A stretch of DNA of 64,000 nucleotides, from positions 42,408-106,407 of the forward strand of contig NZ_MLCL01000002.1 of assembly GCF_001942625.1 (NCBI RefSeq). The letters are read 5' to 3'. The translations under genes were made by a program, and so were the position numbers. Positions 33,299 through 41,648 of this stretch are shown one piece after another. The stretch's first letter is position 1, and every line of letters starts with the position of its first letter. Source of the DNA: Mycobacterium syngnathidarum (GTDB taxonomy: Bacteria > Actinomycetota > Actinomycetes > Mycobacteriales > Mycobacteriaceae). Below the pieces are notes generated by a model. That model was not told where the DNA came from. It made no database searches and saw only the letters and a list, made by a program, of their open reading frames with translations.

Positions 33299-34209
33299 TT
33301 GGCGGCCTCCTTGTTTTCGGTGCTCCTCGCGTCCGCAGCGGCTTCCTTGAACTTCCGCACGGCCGCCTGGTAATCGGCCTCGCTACCCGACAGATACGTC
33401 TTGACGAACTCGGCCCAGGTCTCGTCGGAACCTGCAGCCTCTGCATAGTGGCGCTGGAACTTCTCGTCGCGCCGGTAATCGGGCTCGTTGGTGGTGAAGT
33501 GGGCGCCGTTCGGGGCCTCGACCACCGAGTCGACCATCATCCGGTTGATCAGCAGGGCCTGCGTCGGGACAGCCTTCACCAGTTCCTCGGTGGACACCAC
33601 GCGCTCCACGGAAAGGATGCGCCGCGTAGCTGCCATTAGGAACAAGTCGTCGAAGTACGGGTCGATACCGGTGTAGGCCGCATTGCCCTGGGCATCACCG
33701 AGATTCATGTGCACGAAGGCCGCGTCGAGGTTCAGCGCGGGCATCGCGATGAGCTCCTCGTAGGCGCCGTCGGTCGGGTACGGCGACTTCACCGTCTTGA
33801 GCTCGTCGCCCCAGAACGTGCGGACGTCGCTGCCGAGGCCGGCGCGGATCGGCAGGAACGGCAGCCGCTGGGCGGCAGCCTGCAGGCCGCAGCGCAGCAT
33901 GCCCTCGTCCATCTCGCGGGCCTCGATCGCACCGGTGGTGCGGGCGTTGGCGAACCACGGGTCGTAGAACGGCGGTGAGTCCAGCGACACGAAGCCGTAG
34001 TAGACGCGCTTGACCTTGCCGGCCGAGCACAACAGACCGAGGTCCGGGCCACCGTAGGTCACCACGGTCAGGTCTTTGACGTCGGTGCGCAGCAGGGCGC
34101 GGACGAAGGCCATCGGCTTGCGCCGTGAACCCCAGCCGCCGATGCCGATCGTCATGCCGCTCTCGATCGAGGCGACCGCCTCGTCGAGAGTTGTTCGCTT
34201 GTCTGTCAT
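33295..34209 (-). CDS. ipdA: IpdA, CoA-transferase-fold subunit of the COCHEA-CoA hydrolase
   Basis: A 304-residue alpha subunit. GMTIGIGGWGSRRKPMAFVRALL is the CoA-binding start, VTYGGPDLGLLCSAGKVKRVYYGFVSLD follows, and HMNLGDAQGNAAYTGIDPYFDD closes the domain. It pairs with IpdB, with which it overlaps by 4 bp, and with echA20 upstream (ATGA). Corresponds to Rv3551. The long C-terminus (HYAEAAGSDETWAEFV and on) is usual for this subunit. Confidence 0.92.
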   Translation of the reverse strand: MTDKRTTLDEAVASIESGMTIGIGGWGSRRKPMAFVRALLRTDVKDLTVVTYGGPDLGLLCSAGKVKRVYYGFVSLDSPPFYDPWFANARTTGAIEAREMDEGMLRCGLQAAAQRLPFLPIRAGLGSDVRTFWGDELKTVKSPYPTDGAYEELIAMPALNLDAAFVHMNLGDAQGNAAYTGIDPYFDDLFLMAATRRILSVERVVSTEELVKAVPTQALLINRMMVDSVVEAPNGAHFTTNEPDYRRDEKFQRHYAEAAGSDETWAEFVKTYLSGSEADYQAAVRKFKEAAADARSTENKEAAK

Positions 34210-34961
34210 TTTGACCCCTTGTCAGTTCCGGCGAAGGCGTCGCGGTGCTCGTCGGACACACCGGACAGGTTGAGCTCGAAGGTGAAGCCCTGCTCCATGC
34301 GGTATCGCGCGTTGACCGGCTGGACGTCGATGAAGTTCAGCGCTTCCTTGGCCGCCCGGATCACCCGGGTGTCCTTGCTGGCGATGTCGCGGGCGACGCG
34401 CAGCGCGGCCTCGTCGAGTTCCTCCCGCGGGACCACCTCGTGCACCGAACCGAAGTGGTGCAGGGTCTCGGCGGGAATGGTTGCGGCGGTGAAGAACAGC
34501 CGGCGCATCAGGTGCTGGGGGACCAGGCGGGACAGGTGGGTGGCGGCACCGAGCGCGCCGCGCTCCACCTCGGGCAGGCCGAACTTGGCGTCGTCGGAGG
34601 CCACGATCACGTCGGCGTTGCCGACGAGGCCGATGCCGCCTCCGACGCAGAAGCCGTTGACGGCGGCGACGACGGGGACCTCGCACTCGTAGACGGACTT
34701 GAACGCGTGGTAGCAGCCACGGTTGGCGTCGATGAGCGCGGTGAAGCCCTCGGTCTTCTGCATTTCCTTGATGTCCACACCGGCGTTGAAGCCACGGCCT
34801 TCGGCCCGCAGGATCACCACGTGGGTGCTGCGATCGCGGCCGGCCGCGGTGATGGCATCGCCGAGCTCGAACCAGCCGGCTGACGGGATGGCGTTGACGG
34901 GCGGGTAGTTGACGGTGACCGAGACGATGCCCGGTTCGACTGTCTTGGTGGTGATCGTCAT
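34206..34961 (-). CDS. echA20: EchA20, crotonase-family ring C hydrolase
   Basis: A 251-residue enoyl-CoA hydratase/isomerase-fold protein. FNAGVDIKEMQ and NGFCVGGGIGLVGNADV form the oxyanion hole and FGLPEVERGALG the catalytic loop. EchA20 (Rv3550) hydrolytically opens a ring of the HIEC-CoA intermediate. I use ATG 34961; AGGAAG is 8 nt upstream, and a TTG codon just before it is not needed. First gene of echA20-ipdABC, divergent from the SDR at 35021 with a KstR2 operator in between. Confidence 0.92.
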   Translation of the reverse strand: MTITTKTVEPGIVSVTVNYPPVNAIPSAGWFELGDAITAAGRDRSTHVVILRAEGRGFNAGVDIKEMQKTEGFTALIDANRGCYHAFKSVYECEVPVVAAVNGFCVGGGIGLVGNADVIVASDDAKFGLPEVERGALGAATHLSRLVPQHLMRRLFFTAATIPAETLHHFGSVHEVVPREELDEAALRVARDIASKDTRVIRAAKEALNFIDVQPVNARYRMEQGFTFELNLSGVSDEHRDAFAGTDKGSK

Positions 34962-34991
34962 CAATCCACTTCCTGAAGGGGTCGCTACCTA

Positions 34992-35005
34992 AGCAAGCAC
35001 TTGCT
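34992..35005. promoter_or_regulatory. KstR2 operator, echA20/SDR divergent promoter
   Basis: AGCAAGCACTTGCT matches ANCAAGNNCTTGNT and extends to a perfect palindrome AAGCAAG-CA-CTTGCTT (34991-35006). It is 3 bp before the TACGCT -10 box of the SDR gene. Confidence 0.93.
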
Positions 35006-35008
35006 TGG

Positions 35009-35014
35009 TACGCT
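35009..35014 (+). promoter_or_regulatory. -10 box of leaderless SDR promoter
   Basis: TACGCT, 6 nt (AGCACA), then GTG 35021. This is the third copy of the operator, -10, 6 nt, start-codon arrangement in the KstR2 regulon. Confidence 0.65.
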
Positions 35015-35020
35015 AGCACA

Positions 35021-35803
35021 GTGACAGTTACGCCAGAAGCCGGCACCATCGATTTGGGTTTGACCGGCAAGGTGGTCCTGGTGACCGGTGGAGTGCGCGG
35101 AGTTGGCGCTGGAATCAGCGGGGTTTTTGCCGGTCAGGGCGCCACCGTGGTGACCTGCGCGCGCCGTCCGGTCGAGGGGCTGCCCTACGAATTCCACAGC
35201 TGCGACATCAGGGATGACGACTCGGTGAAGTCGCTCATCGAAAGCATCGTCGAGAAGCACGGGCGCCTGGATGTGGTCGTCAACAACGCCGGTGGCTCAC
35301 CGTACGTGCTCGCCGCCGATGCGTCGGCGAAGTTCAGCACCAAGATCATCGAACTCAACCTGATCGGTGCGCTGTCGGTGGCCACGCATGCCAATGCGGT
35401 GATGCAGAAGCAGGACTCTGGCGGTTCGATCGTCAACATCTCGAGCGTCAGCGGGCACCGGCCCACCCCGGGGACGGCTGCGTACGGAGCAGCGAAGGCC
35501 GGCATCGACAACCTCACCTCGACGCTGGCCGTCGAGTGGGCGCCGAAGGTGCGGGTGAACTCGGTGGTGGTCGGAATGGTTGAGACCGAGCAGTCCGAAC
35601 TGTTCTACGGTGACGCCGACTCCATCGCCGCGATCTCCCGCAATGTTCCGCTCGGACGGTTGGCCGAGCCCGCCGATATCGGCTGGGCCACAGCATTTTT
35701 GTCGTCTGCGGCCGCGTCCTATATCAGCGGTGCGTCGTTGGAAGTGCACGGTGGCGGGGAGCCGCCGCATTACCTGTCCACCACGACTGCCGACATCAAG
35801 TAA
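35021..35803 (+). CDS. SDR oxidoreductase, Rv3549c counterpart
   Basis: A 260-residue short-chain dehydrogenase. TGGVRGVGAGIS is a variant cofactor loop, then CDIRDDDSV, NNAGG, NISSVSGHRPTPGTAAYGAAKAG with the catalytic Tyr and Lys. It starts at a leaderless GTG controlled by KstR2 and is followed after 21 bp by a second SDR, as Rv3549c-Rv3548c are in M. tuberculosis. A role in ring C/D oxidation or reduction steps is expected, but I know of no assigned reaction. Confidence 0.88.
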   Translation: MTVTPEAGTIDLGLTGKVVLVTGGVRGVGAGISGVFAGQGATVVTCARRPVEGLPYEFHSCDIRDDDSVKSLIESIVEKHGRLDVVVNNAGGSPYVLAADASAKFSTKIIELNLIGALSVATHANAVMQKQDSGGSIVNISSVSGHRPTPGTAAYGAAKAGIDNLTSTLAVEWAPKVRVNSVVVGMVETEQSELFYGDADSIAAISRNVPLGRLAEPADIGWATAFLSSAAASYISGASLEVHGGGEPPHYLSTTTADIK

Positions 35804-35824
35804 CTCGAAAAAGGAGACATCACA

Positions 35825-36730
35825 ATGGGATTGCTCGACGGCCGCGTGGTCATCGTGACGGGTGCCGGTGGCGGTATCGGGCGTGAGCACGCGCTCGCGT
35901 TCGCTGCCGAAGGAGCCCGCGTCGTGGTCAACGACATCGGGGTCGGCCTGGACGGTTCGCCGGCCGGCGGTGGCAGTGCCGCGCAGAATGTGGTCGACGA
36001 GATCGTCGCCGCCGGTGGTGAGGCAGTCGCCAACGGCTCCAACGTCGCTGACTGGGCGCAGGCGGAGGCGTTGATCCAGAATGCCGTCGACGCGTTCGGC
36101 ACCCTCGACGTGCTGGTCAACAACGCCGGCATCGTGCGTGACCGGATGTTCGCCAACGCCACCGAAGAAGAATTCGACGCCGTCACCGCCGTGCACCTCA
36201 AGGGCCATTTCGCCACGATGAAGCACGCCGCCGCGTACTGGCGGGCCAAGTCCAAGGCCGGTGAGACGGTTGATGCCCGCATCATCAACACCAGCTCCGG
36301 CGCCGGTCTGCAGGGCAGTGTCGGACAGGCCACGTACAGCGCTTCCAAGGCCGGCATTGCCGCGCTGACCCTGGTGGCCGCCGCCGAGATGGGTCGCTAC
36401 GGAGTCACCGTCAACGGCATCGCCCCCTCGGCGCGCACGCGGATGACCGAGACCGTCTTCGCCGACATGATGGCCACTCAGGACCAGGCCTTTGACGCCA
36501 TGGCGGCCGAGAACATCTCTCCGCTGGTGGTGTGGCTGGGCAGTGTCGAGTCAAAAGACGTGACCGGCAAGATGTTCGAGATCGAGGGCGGCAAGATCCG
36601 TATCGCCGAAGGCTGGGCTCACGGTCCCCAGATCGACAAGGGTGCCAAGTGGGATCCCGCCGAGCTCGGCCCGGTCGTCAAGGACCTCCTGGCCCAGGCC
36701 CGCCCCGCGGTTCCGGTCTACGGCGCCTAG
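35825..36730 (+). CDS. SDR oxidoreductase, Rv3548c counterpart
   Basis: A 301-residue SDR longer than usual. TGAGGGIGREHALAFAAEGARVVVNDIGVG resembles the dehydrogenase domain of peroxisomal multifunctional enzymes (3-hydroxyacyl-CoA dehydrogenase type), with NNAGIVRDRMF, catalytic YSASKAG, and a C-terminal extension of about 50 residues (GWAHGPQIDKGAKWDPAE). AAAAGGAG precedes ATG 35825. Probably oxidises a 3-hydroxyacyl-CoA in ring C/D beta-oxidation; inferred from family and operon. Confidence 0.88.
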   Translation: MGLLDGRVVIVTGAGGGIGREHALAFAAEGARVVVNDIGVGLDGSPAGGGSAAQNVVDEIVAAGGEAVANGSNVADWAQAEALIQNAVDAFGTLDVLVNNAGIVRDRMFANATEEEFDAVTAVHLKGHFATMKHAAAYWRAKSKAGETVDARIINTSSGAGLQGSVGQATYSASKAGIAALTLVAAAEMGRYGVTVNGIAPSARTRMTETVFADMMATQDQAFDAMAAENISPLVVWLGSVESKDVTGKMFEIEGGKIRIAEGWAHGPQIDKGAKWDPAELGPVVKDLLAQARPAVPVYGA

Positions 36731-36755
36731 GTTTCTCCCGCGAGGTTTCTCCCGC

Positions 36756-36813
36756 GAGCAGACACCAAACTGGCCCCTTTTCACGCGAAAAGGGGCCAGT
36801 TTTGTGTCTGCTC
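36756..36813. terminator. long bidirectional hairpin, genome-repeat type copy 2
   Basis: Arms 36756-36782 and 36787-36813 pair over 27 bp with one mismatch around loop ACGC. It starts GAGCAGACAC and contains TTTTC-ACGC-GAAAA, as does the hairpin at 23191-23242. It separates the SDR (ends 36730) from the convergent phosphatase gene (ends 36817). Confidence 0.85.
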
Positions 36814-36816
36814 GGG

Positions 36817-38163
36817 TTAGGCGGCGTCCTTCTCGCTCGGCTTGGTTGTGGCCTTCTTGACCGCATCCTTGATGTTGCGCACCGAGGACGAGATCTGATC
36901 GCGGGTGTCCTCGACCGCTGCCCGCACGCGCTCGCGGGAATCGGTCACGGACTTCTTGAGGCCGGGGACCGCCTTGTTTCCGTCGCTGAGATCCGTTGCA
37001 CCAGAGCGGGTATTGAGCTTGGGCTGCAATTTGGTCACCGTCGGCTTGGCGTCAGATTCTGCCCGGGTGTCGGTTGCCGTGCCCTGCGCAACCTTTACAG
37101 GCTTTGCATCCTCGGCGGGCTCGGTCACGCCGGCGGTGTTGTCCAGGGCCGCCTTCACGCTCTCGACATTCCCGACACGTTGCACGCTCTCGATGCCCGA
37201 TGTCACCGCGTCGCGGGACTCGTTCTCGTTCTTCGGGATTGCCTTGCTCACCCGGTCGATGATCTCGGCGCCGATCGCCCGGTTGAATTTGGTCACCGAG
37301 AAGCTCGCGTCGGCGATGCTCCGATTGATCGCCGTGGCGATGGTGCCCGGATCCCGTGTGGCGAAGGCATCTGCCACCTGCGAAGCCGCGGCATTGAGCT
37401 GCCTGGACAGCGTCCGCACCTGGCGCAGGGCCTCGACCCGGAACGGTGTCTCGGGCCCCACCTCGGTGCCGTTCCAGTTCACGACGCGCCAGCCGTCCTC
37501 GGGGTTGCCTTCGACCACCACGTAGCCGGTATTTCGCAGCGGGTTGGTCATCAGCCACATCGGGTCTGCATTTTCTGCATTCAGGAAAACCCAGAACATG
37601 ATCGCGCCGCCGTGCGAGAATGCCGCGACATTCCGGTCCCCGTTGTCGTACATCGTCTGGATTGCGCCATCCATGCGGGCGTCGAATTCTCGGCCGTTGA
37701 TGGAGCCGGGAATCCGGGCGTCCAGGTCGCCCTGCAGCCATTTCAGCGGCGCCTGCAGATATCCGTTGATGGCGTCCGATTCCGGGGTGCCTTCGTAAAT
37801 TCCCGCCTCGATTTCCTGAAGGCCGGGAATGACCTGGATCGGCAGTCCTAGATACTCGGCCATCGGCGCGGCAGTGAGTTGGGTCCGGACCATCGTCGAG
37901 GCGTAGATCGCGTCGTAATTGTTGTCGCCCAGCACTTTGACGATGTCACGGGCCTGTTTCCGGCCGTTCTCGGTGAGGACGGGTCCTGGAACCGACGTGT
38001 CGGCCACATCGGCCGCGTTCGCGGTGGACTCGCCGTGGCGAATGAACGTGATGCGCATGACTTCCGCGGCGTGGGCGGCCGGAATGGCGAGGAGAAATGC
38101 CAGGAAAAGCATTCCTATGCCAGTAATGGTCGCTCGGATGCCCGAGCGTCTGAAAACACTCAT
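36817..38163 (-). CDS. exported histidine phosphatase with Lys/Ala-rich tail, paralogue 1
   Basis: A 448-residue protein. Residues 1-32 are a Sec signal peptide (RR near the start, hydrophobic core, AHA cleavage). The histidine phosphatase domain follows: FIRHGES with catalytic H43, TMVRTQLTAAP, EIEAGIYEG and the second His in FSHGGAIMFW. From about 270 the sequence becomes helical and charged, ending GATDLSDGNKAVPG, then VRDQ-SSSVRNIKDAVKK and KDAA. Start ATG 38163; a TTG at 38181 lacks a ribosome site. First of three tandem paralogues; substrate unknown. Confidence 0.85.
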   Translation of the reverse strand: MSVFRRSGIRATITGIGMLFLAFLLAIPAAHAAEVMRITFIRHGESTANAADVADTSVPGPVLTENGRKQARDIVKVLGDNNYDAIYASTMVRTQLTAAPMAEYLGLPIQVIPGLQEIEAGIYEGTPESDAINGYLQAPLKWLQGDLDARIPGSINGREFDARMDGAIQTMYDNGDRNVAAFSHGGAIMFWVFLNAENADPMWLMTNPLRNTGYVVVEGNPEDGWRVVNWNGTEVGPETPFRVEALRQVRTLSRQLNAAASQVADAFATRDPGTIATAINRSIADASFSVTKFNRAIGAEIIDRVSKAIPKNENESRDAVTSGIESVQRVGNVESVKAALDNTAGVTEPAEDAKPVKVAQGTATDTRAESDAKPTVTKLQPKLNTRSGATDLSDGNKAVPGLKKSVTDSRERVRAAVEDTRDQISSSVRNIKDAVKKATTKPSEKDAA

Positions 38164-38280
38164 TTTGCTGCGTTTCTCCAATCGTTGTGTACAGGTGGAG
38201 CGAAAGGAGCGTATGGCCCAAACGCAATGTATTGGGCAGATGTCTCGATGTTTGAGACGTATTATTGATGCGGGTAAAAA

Positions 38281-38310
38281 GGTGCCCCAGACCGACTGGT
38301 CTGGGGCACC
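38281..38310. terminator. intrinsic terminator after phosphatase paralogue 2
   Basis: A perfect 13-bp stem (GGTGCCCCAGACC at 38281-38293 with 38298-38310) and GACT loop. On the reverse strand it is followed by TTTTT (38276-38280), 22 bp past the stop of paralogue 2 and 118 bp before paralogue 1, so each gene is likely its own unit. Confidence 0.88.
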
Positions 38311-38331
38311 TTCCGGGATAATTCCGACCGG

Positions 38332-39753
38332 TCAGGCAGCGTCCTTGTTTTTGGCGGTGTCGTTGTCGGCACCGTCGCTGTTGGCGGCGGCCTTCTTGGC
38401 CGGTCCGGTCGCCTTCTTGACGGTGTCGCCGAACTTCTTCAGCGACGACGACACCTGATCGGCGGCGTCCTTGACGGCGGTCTGAACCTTCTCGCCGCTA
38501 CGGCTGAGCGACTTCGTCACGCCCGGCAGCGCCTTGTTGCCGTCGGACAGGTCGGTCGCACCGCGGGGCTTGACGATGCTGTCGACGGCGGTCTTGAGCT
38601 TCGACTTCGCGCCGCTGTCGGCGACCGTCTTGTCAGCCAGTTTGGTTGTGACCGAGGACGACTCCGGGGTGGAGACGGCCTTGCGCTCGATGCTCTCCTT
38701 GCTCACCTCCACCGCGGCCTTGATGTCCTCCACTTCGGTGGAGACCTTCTCCTGCAGATTCTCGGTGCTGGTCGGGACCGCCTTGGTGGTCCGCTTGATG
38801 ATCTCGGCATTGACCGCCCGGCTGAACTTGGTGATGGAGAAAGACGCGTCTGCCACGCTGCGGTTGACCGCCGTCGCAATGGTCACGAAGTCGCCGGTCT
38901 CGAAGGCCAGCTTGACCTGATCGGCGGCGGCGGCCAGCTGACGGGACAACGTCCGGAACTGGAGTTTCACCTCGTGCTCGAAGGTCGGTTCAGGGCTGAA
39001 CTGCTTGCCGTTCCAGTTCACCAGGGTCCAACCGTCCTCGTTGTTGCCCTCGATGACGACGTAATCGGTGTTGTGCAGCTGTGCTGTCTGCAGTAGTTGG
39101 AGCTTTTCCATCACGGTGAGGTTGTTGACGTTCATCAACGTCCAGAACATGATGGTCCCGCCGTGCGAGAACACCACGGCGTTGCGGTCGCCGTTGTCGT
39201 ACATGGTCTGCAGCGCGCCCCTGACCCGTTCGTCGAAGACGTAGCCGTTGAGGTTGGTGCCTGGCATGTACGTGCTCTTGTCGAACGGGATCTGCGGGAT
39301 GGCGCCCGGCAGTGCCCACGCGATCGGATACAGCCCGTACCCGCTGGCAGCATTCGCCTCCGGCGTGCCCTCGAAGACACCGGCCTCGATCTCCTGGAGG
39401 CCGGGCAGCACCTGAATCGGGAGGCCCAGGCGCTGCGACATCGGTGCGGCGGTCAACTGAGTGCGCACCATCGTCGAGGCATAGATTGCGTCATAGTTGT
39501 TGTCACCGAGTTTGTCGGCGACGGCCTGGGCCTGCTGTTGGCCCAGGGGCGTGAGCACCGGCCCCGGGGTCGTGGTGTCGATCAGCCCCGAGGCGTTGCC
39601 CTCCGACTGTGCGTGACGCACAAACGTCACCCGCATGACCTCGGCGGCATGGGCGACGGGCATCGCCAGGAAGAATGCGAGGAAGGCCAGGGCGACACCC
39701 CCTAGGAGACTTCGATAGCGTGACGCCGGCGCGTCACCTCTGCGGCGGTTCAT
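38332..39753 (-). CDS. exported histidine phosphatase with Lys/Ala-rich tail, paralogue 2
   Basis: A 473-residue relative of its neighbours. Start ATG 39753 follows GGAGGAA by 4 nt. Signal peptide to about residue 36 (AHAAEVM), catalytic H47 in FVRHAQS, EIEAGVFEG, and FSHGGTIMFW with the second His. The tail, from about 280, carries SITKFSRAVNAEIIKR, the shared GATDLSDGNKALPG block and a Lys/Ala-rich end NKDAA. Closest to paralogue 1 by eye. Its own terminator follows. A surface-associated or periplasmic phosphatase is likely, substrate unknown. Confidence 0.85.
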   Translation of the reverse strand: MNRRRGDAPASRYRSLLGGVALAFLAFFLAMPVAHAAEVMRVTFVRHAQSEGNASGLIDTTTPGPVLTPLGQQQAQAVADKLGDNNYDAIYASTMVRTQLTAAPMSQRLGLPIQVLPGLQEIEAGVFEGTPEANAASGYGLYPIAWALPGAIPQIPFDKSTYMPGTNLNGYVFDERVRGALQTMYDNGDRNAVVFSHGGTIMFWTLMNVNNLTVMEKLQLLQTAQLHNTDYVVIEGNNEDGWTLVNWNGKQFSPEPTFEHEVKLQFRTLSRQLAAAADQVKLAFETGDFVTIATAVNRSVADASFSITKFSRAVNAEIIKRTTKAVPTSTENLQEKVSTEVEDIKAAVEVSKESIERKAVSTPESSSVTTKLADKTVADSGAKSKLKTAVDSIVKPRGATDLSDGNKALPGVTKSLSRSGEKVQTAVKDAADQVSSSLKKFGDTVKKATGPAKKAAANSDGADNDTAKNKDAA

Positions 39754-39937
39754 GTGCTTCCTCCATTGCGGCTGTACAGATTTCACGTGACCTGCCGGTG
39801 ACAGTTCGCTGGCCGGCCAGATGAATTGTCTGACCACTCGCTGTGGGATTGAGCAGTTATCCCGTTGTGCGGGAAGAAAGTTGACAGAAACCGTGATTCT
39901 GCTACCGGCCTGTTGAGGGACGGCAGGTACGGCTCAA

Positions 39938-39961
39938 TCCCCCTCCTCGCACGAGGAGGGG
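39938..39961. terminator. hairpin after phosphatase paralogue 3
   Basis: CCCCCTCCTCG (39938-39948) and CGAGGAGGGGG (39951-39961) form an 11-bp stem with a tight loop, 40 bp beyond the paralogue 3 stop. No T-run on the reverse strand. Confidence 0.75.
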
Positions 39962-40000
39962 GACCGACCCGGTTGGTATTACCGTGTCCTGCTGCTTATT

Positions 40001-41449
40001 TCACGCGGCGTCTTTGGCCTTTGACTTGCCCGCCTTGTTGTCCGACTTGGCGGCCTTGCTGTCCTTATCTGCACCGGTGAGTTTCTTGACGGTCTCGCGA
40101 GCCTGCTTGGCCGAGGATTCGATCCCACTGCGCACATCGTCGGCGGCACGGTTGACCCGTTCGCGAACCGCGGAGGCAGCCTTACCCGGCTCCGCCTTGT
40201 TGCCGTCGGTCAGCTTGGTGGCACCGTTGACGGTGCGAGCGTTGGCGATCTTGGCCTGTACCGGCTCGCTCACCTTCTCGACTGTCGACGCGGCATCCTC
40301 GGTGACCTTTTCAACGGAGGTCTTGGCATCTTCGGTTGCGGTCTTGGCGTTTTCGGCGAGATCGCCCGTTGCCGGGGTAGCGCTGTCGGCGGCGGCGTTG
40401 AGGGTGCTGACCTTGGACACCTGCGATGACCGCTGGTCCAGTGAACCCGGGATGCCGGTGATGGCGTTGACGGTGTCGGTCACCGAGTCCGTCACGAACT
40501 TGACCCCGGCCTGTGCCACGTTCTGGAGGCCCTGCGCCCCGGTGGTGACGATGGCCTCCGGATCCATGGAGAGGACCGGCAGGCGCATGTCGTAGACCGC
40601 CTTCTGTGGCGCCACGATGAGATCACGGACGTTGACGAACATCTGGGTGGGGTAGTCGGCGGGACCGACTTCTTGGCCGGCCCATTCCTTGAGGGTCCAG
40701 CTACCGTCGTCATTCTTCTCTACGACGACCGTGTCGGTGTTGTCCAACGGATGCTGCACGATCAACAACAGGTTCGGGTTGTCGACGTTCATCATCGTCC
40801 ACATCATGATCGTGGCGCCGTGCGAGAACACCGCGGCGTCGACATCGCCGTCGCCGTTGGTGTCTCCGGTGTCCGACTCGACCTGGGCCAGCGCGTTGGT
40901 TACGCGTTCGTTGAACTCCAGGCCGTTCTCGCCGCCGGGGATCGGGACGAACTGCAGGCCCATGGTCCAGGCCAGCGGGGCGAGGATGTAGCCGATGCGG
41001 CCGATGCCTTCGCCTTCGGGCAGGCCTTCGAAGATGCCGGCACTGATTTCCTGCACGCCGGAGTTCTGTTGCGGATTGTCCGGGTCGTACGCGCCCAGAA
41101 CGGTGACGTCCAACCCGCTCTTGTCGGAGAACGGCTTCGCGGTCTCCTGGGTGCGGATCATGGTCGAGGCGTAGAGCGCGTCGAACGCGTCGGCGGACTG
41201 CGTATCGGCCCAGGCCTGCGCCTGCTCTTCGCCGGTCGCGCCACCGTTCTGGTTCACCTCGTCGTTGGTCAGGTGCGGCCCGGGAGTGCTGGTGTCGATG
41301 TACCCCGAGGCGTTGCCCTGCGACTCGGCGTGCCGGATGAACGTCACGGTCAGCGCGGAGGCGGGCAGGGTCGCGGCCGCGAACAGTGAGCACGCAGTCA
41401 ACGTGGTCGCGGCGGCACCGGCAGCCCGGCGGCGGTTGGGTCGTTGCAT
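40001..41449 (-). CDS. exported histidine phosphatase with Lys/Ala-rich tail, paralogue 3
   Basis: A 482-residue diverged member. Signal peptide with RRR at the start and likely cleavage at ASA (32); an LTAC at 17-20 could be a lipobox, but the hydrophobic core before it is short. Catalytic H40 is in FIRHAES, GIFEGLPEG contains the conserved Glu, and FSHGATIMMW the second His. A Asp-rich insert (DTGDTNGDGDVD) looks like a calcium-binding loop. The tail has ATEDAKTSVEKVTEDAAST helical repeats, NGATKLTDGNKAEPG and ends AKDAA. Confidence 0.85.
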   Translation of the reverse strand: MQRPNRRRAAGAAATTLTACSLFAAATLPASALTVTFIRHAESQGNASGYIDTSTPGPHLTNDEVNQNGGATGEEQAQAWADTQSADAFDALYASTMIRTQETAKPFSDKSGLDVTVLGAYDPDNPQQNSGVQEISAGIFEGLPEGEGIGRIGYILAPLAWTMGLQFVPIPGGENGLEFNERVTNALAQVESDTGDTNGDGDVDAAVFSHGATIMMWTMMNVDNPNLLLIVQHPLDNTDTVVVEKNDDGSWTLKEWAGQEVGPADYPTQMFVNVRDLIVAPQKAVYDMRLPVLSMDPEAIVTTGAQGLQNVAQAGVKFVTDSVTDTVNAITGIPGSLDQRSSQVSKVSTLNAAADSATPATGDLAENAKTATEDAKTSVEKVTEDAASTVEKVSEPVQAKIANARTVNGATKLTDGNKAEPGKAASAVRERVNRAADDVRSGIESSAKQARETVKKLTGADKDSKAAKSDNKAGKSKAKDAA

Positions 41450-41600
41450 AGGGTCTCCATCGGTTCACGAAAATGTGGGCTGCCGCTCACCTGTCGTTCA
41501 CTGTGTGCGGGCTCACAGAACATAATCAAAGAATTGTTCACCCGTCAATTCAGCTACCGAGAGTTGCGTAATTGGCCAGCTCCCGGTCACCCGGCAACGC

Positions 41601-41634
41601 AAGGCGCCCCCGACCGCACGGTCGGGGGCGCCTT
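41601..41634. terminator. strong hairpin after the Ddn-like gene
   Basis: AAGGCGCCCCCGACCG (41601-41616) pairs perfectly with 41619-41634, a 16-bp stem with a 2-nt loop. It lies 14 bp after the stop of the reverse-strand gene at 41649 and upstream of paralogue 3. Confidence 0.88.
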
Positions 41635-41648
41635 GGGTGAACGTCAGG

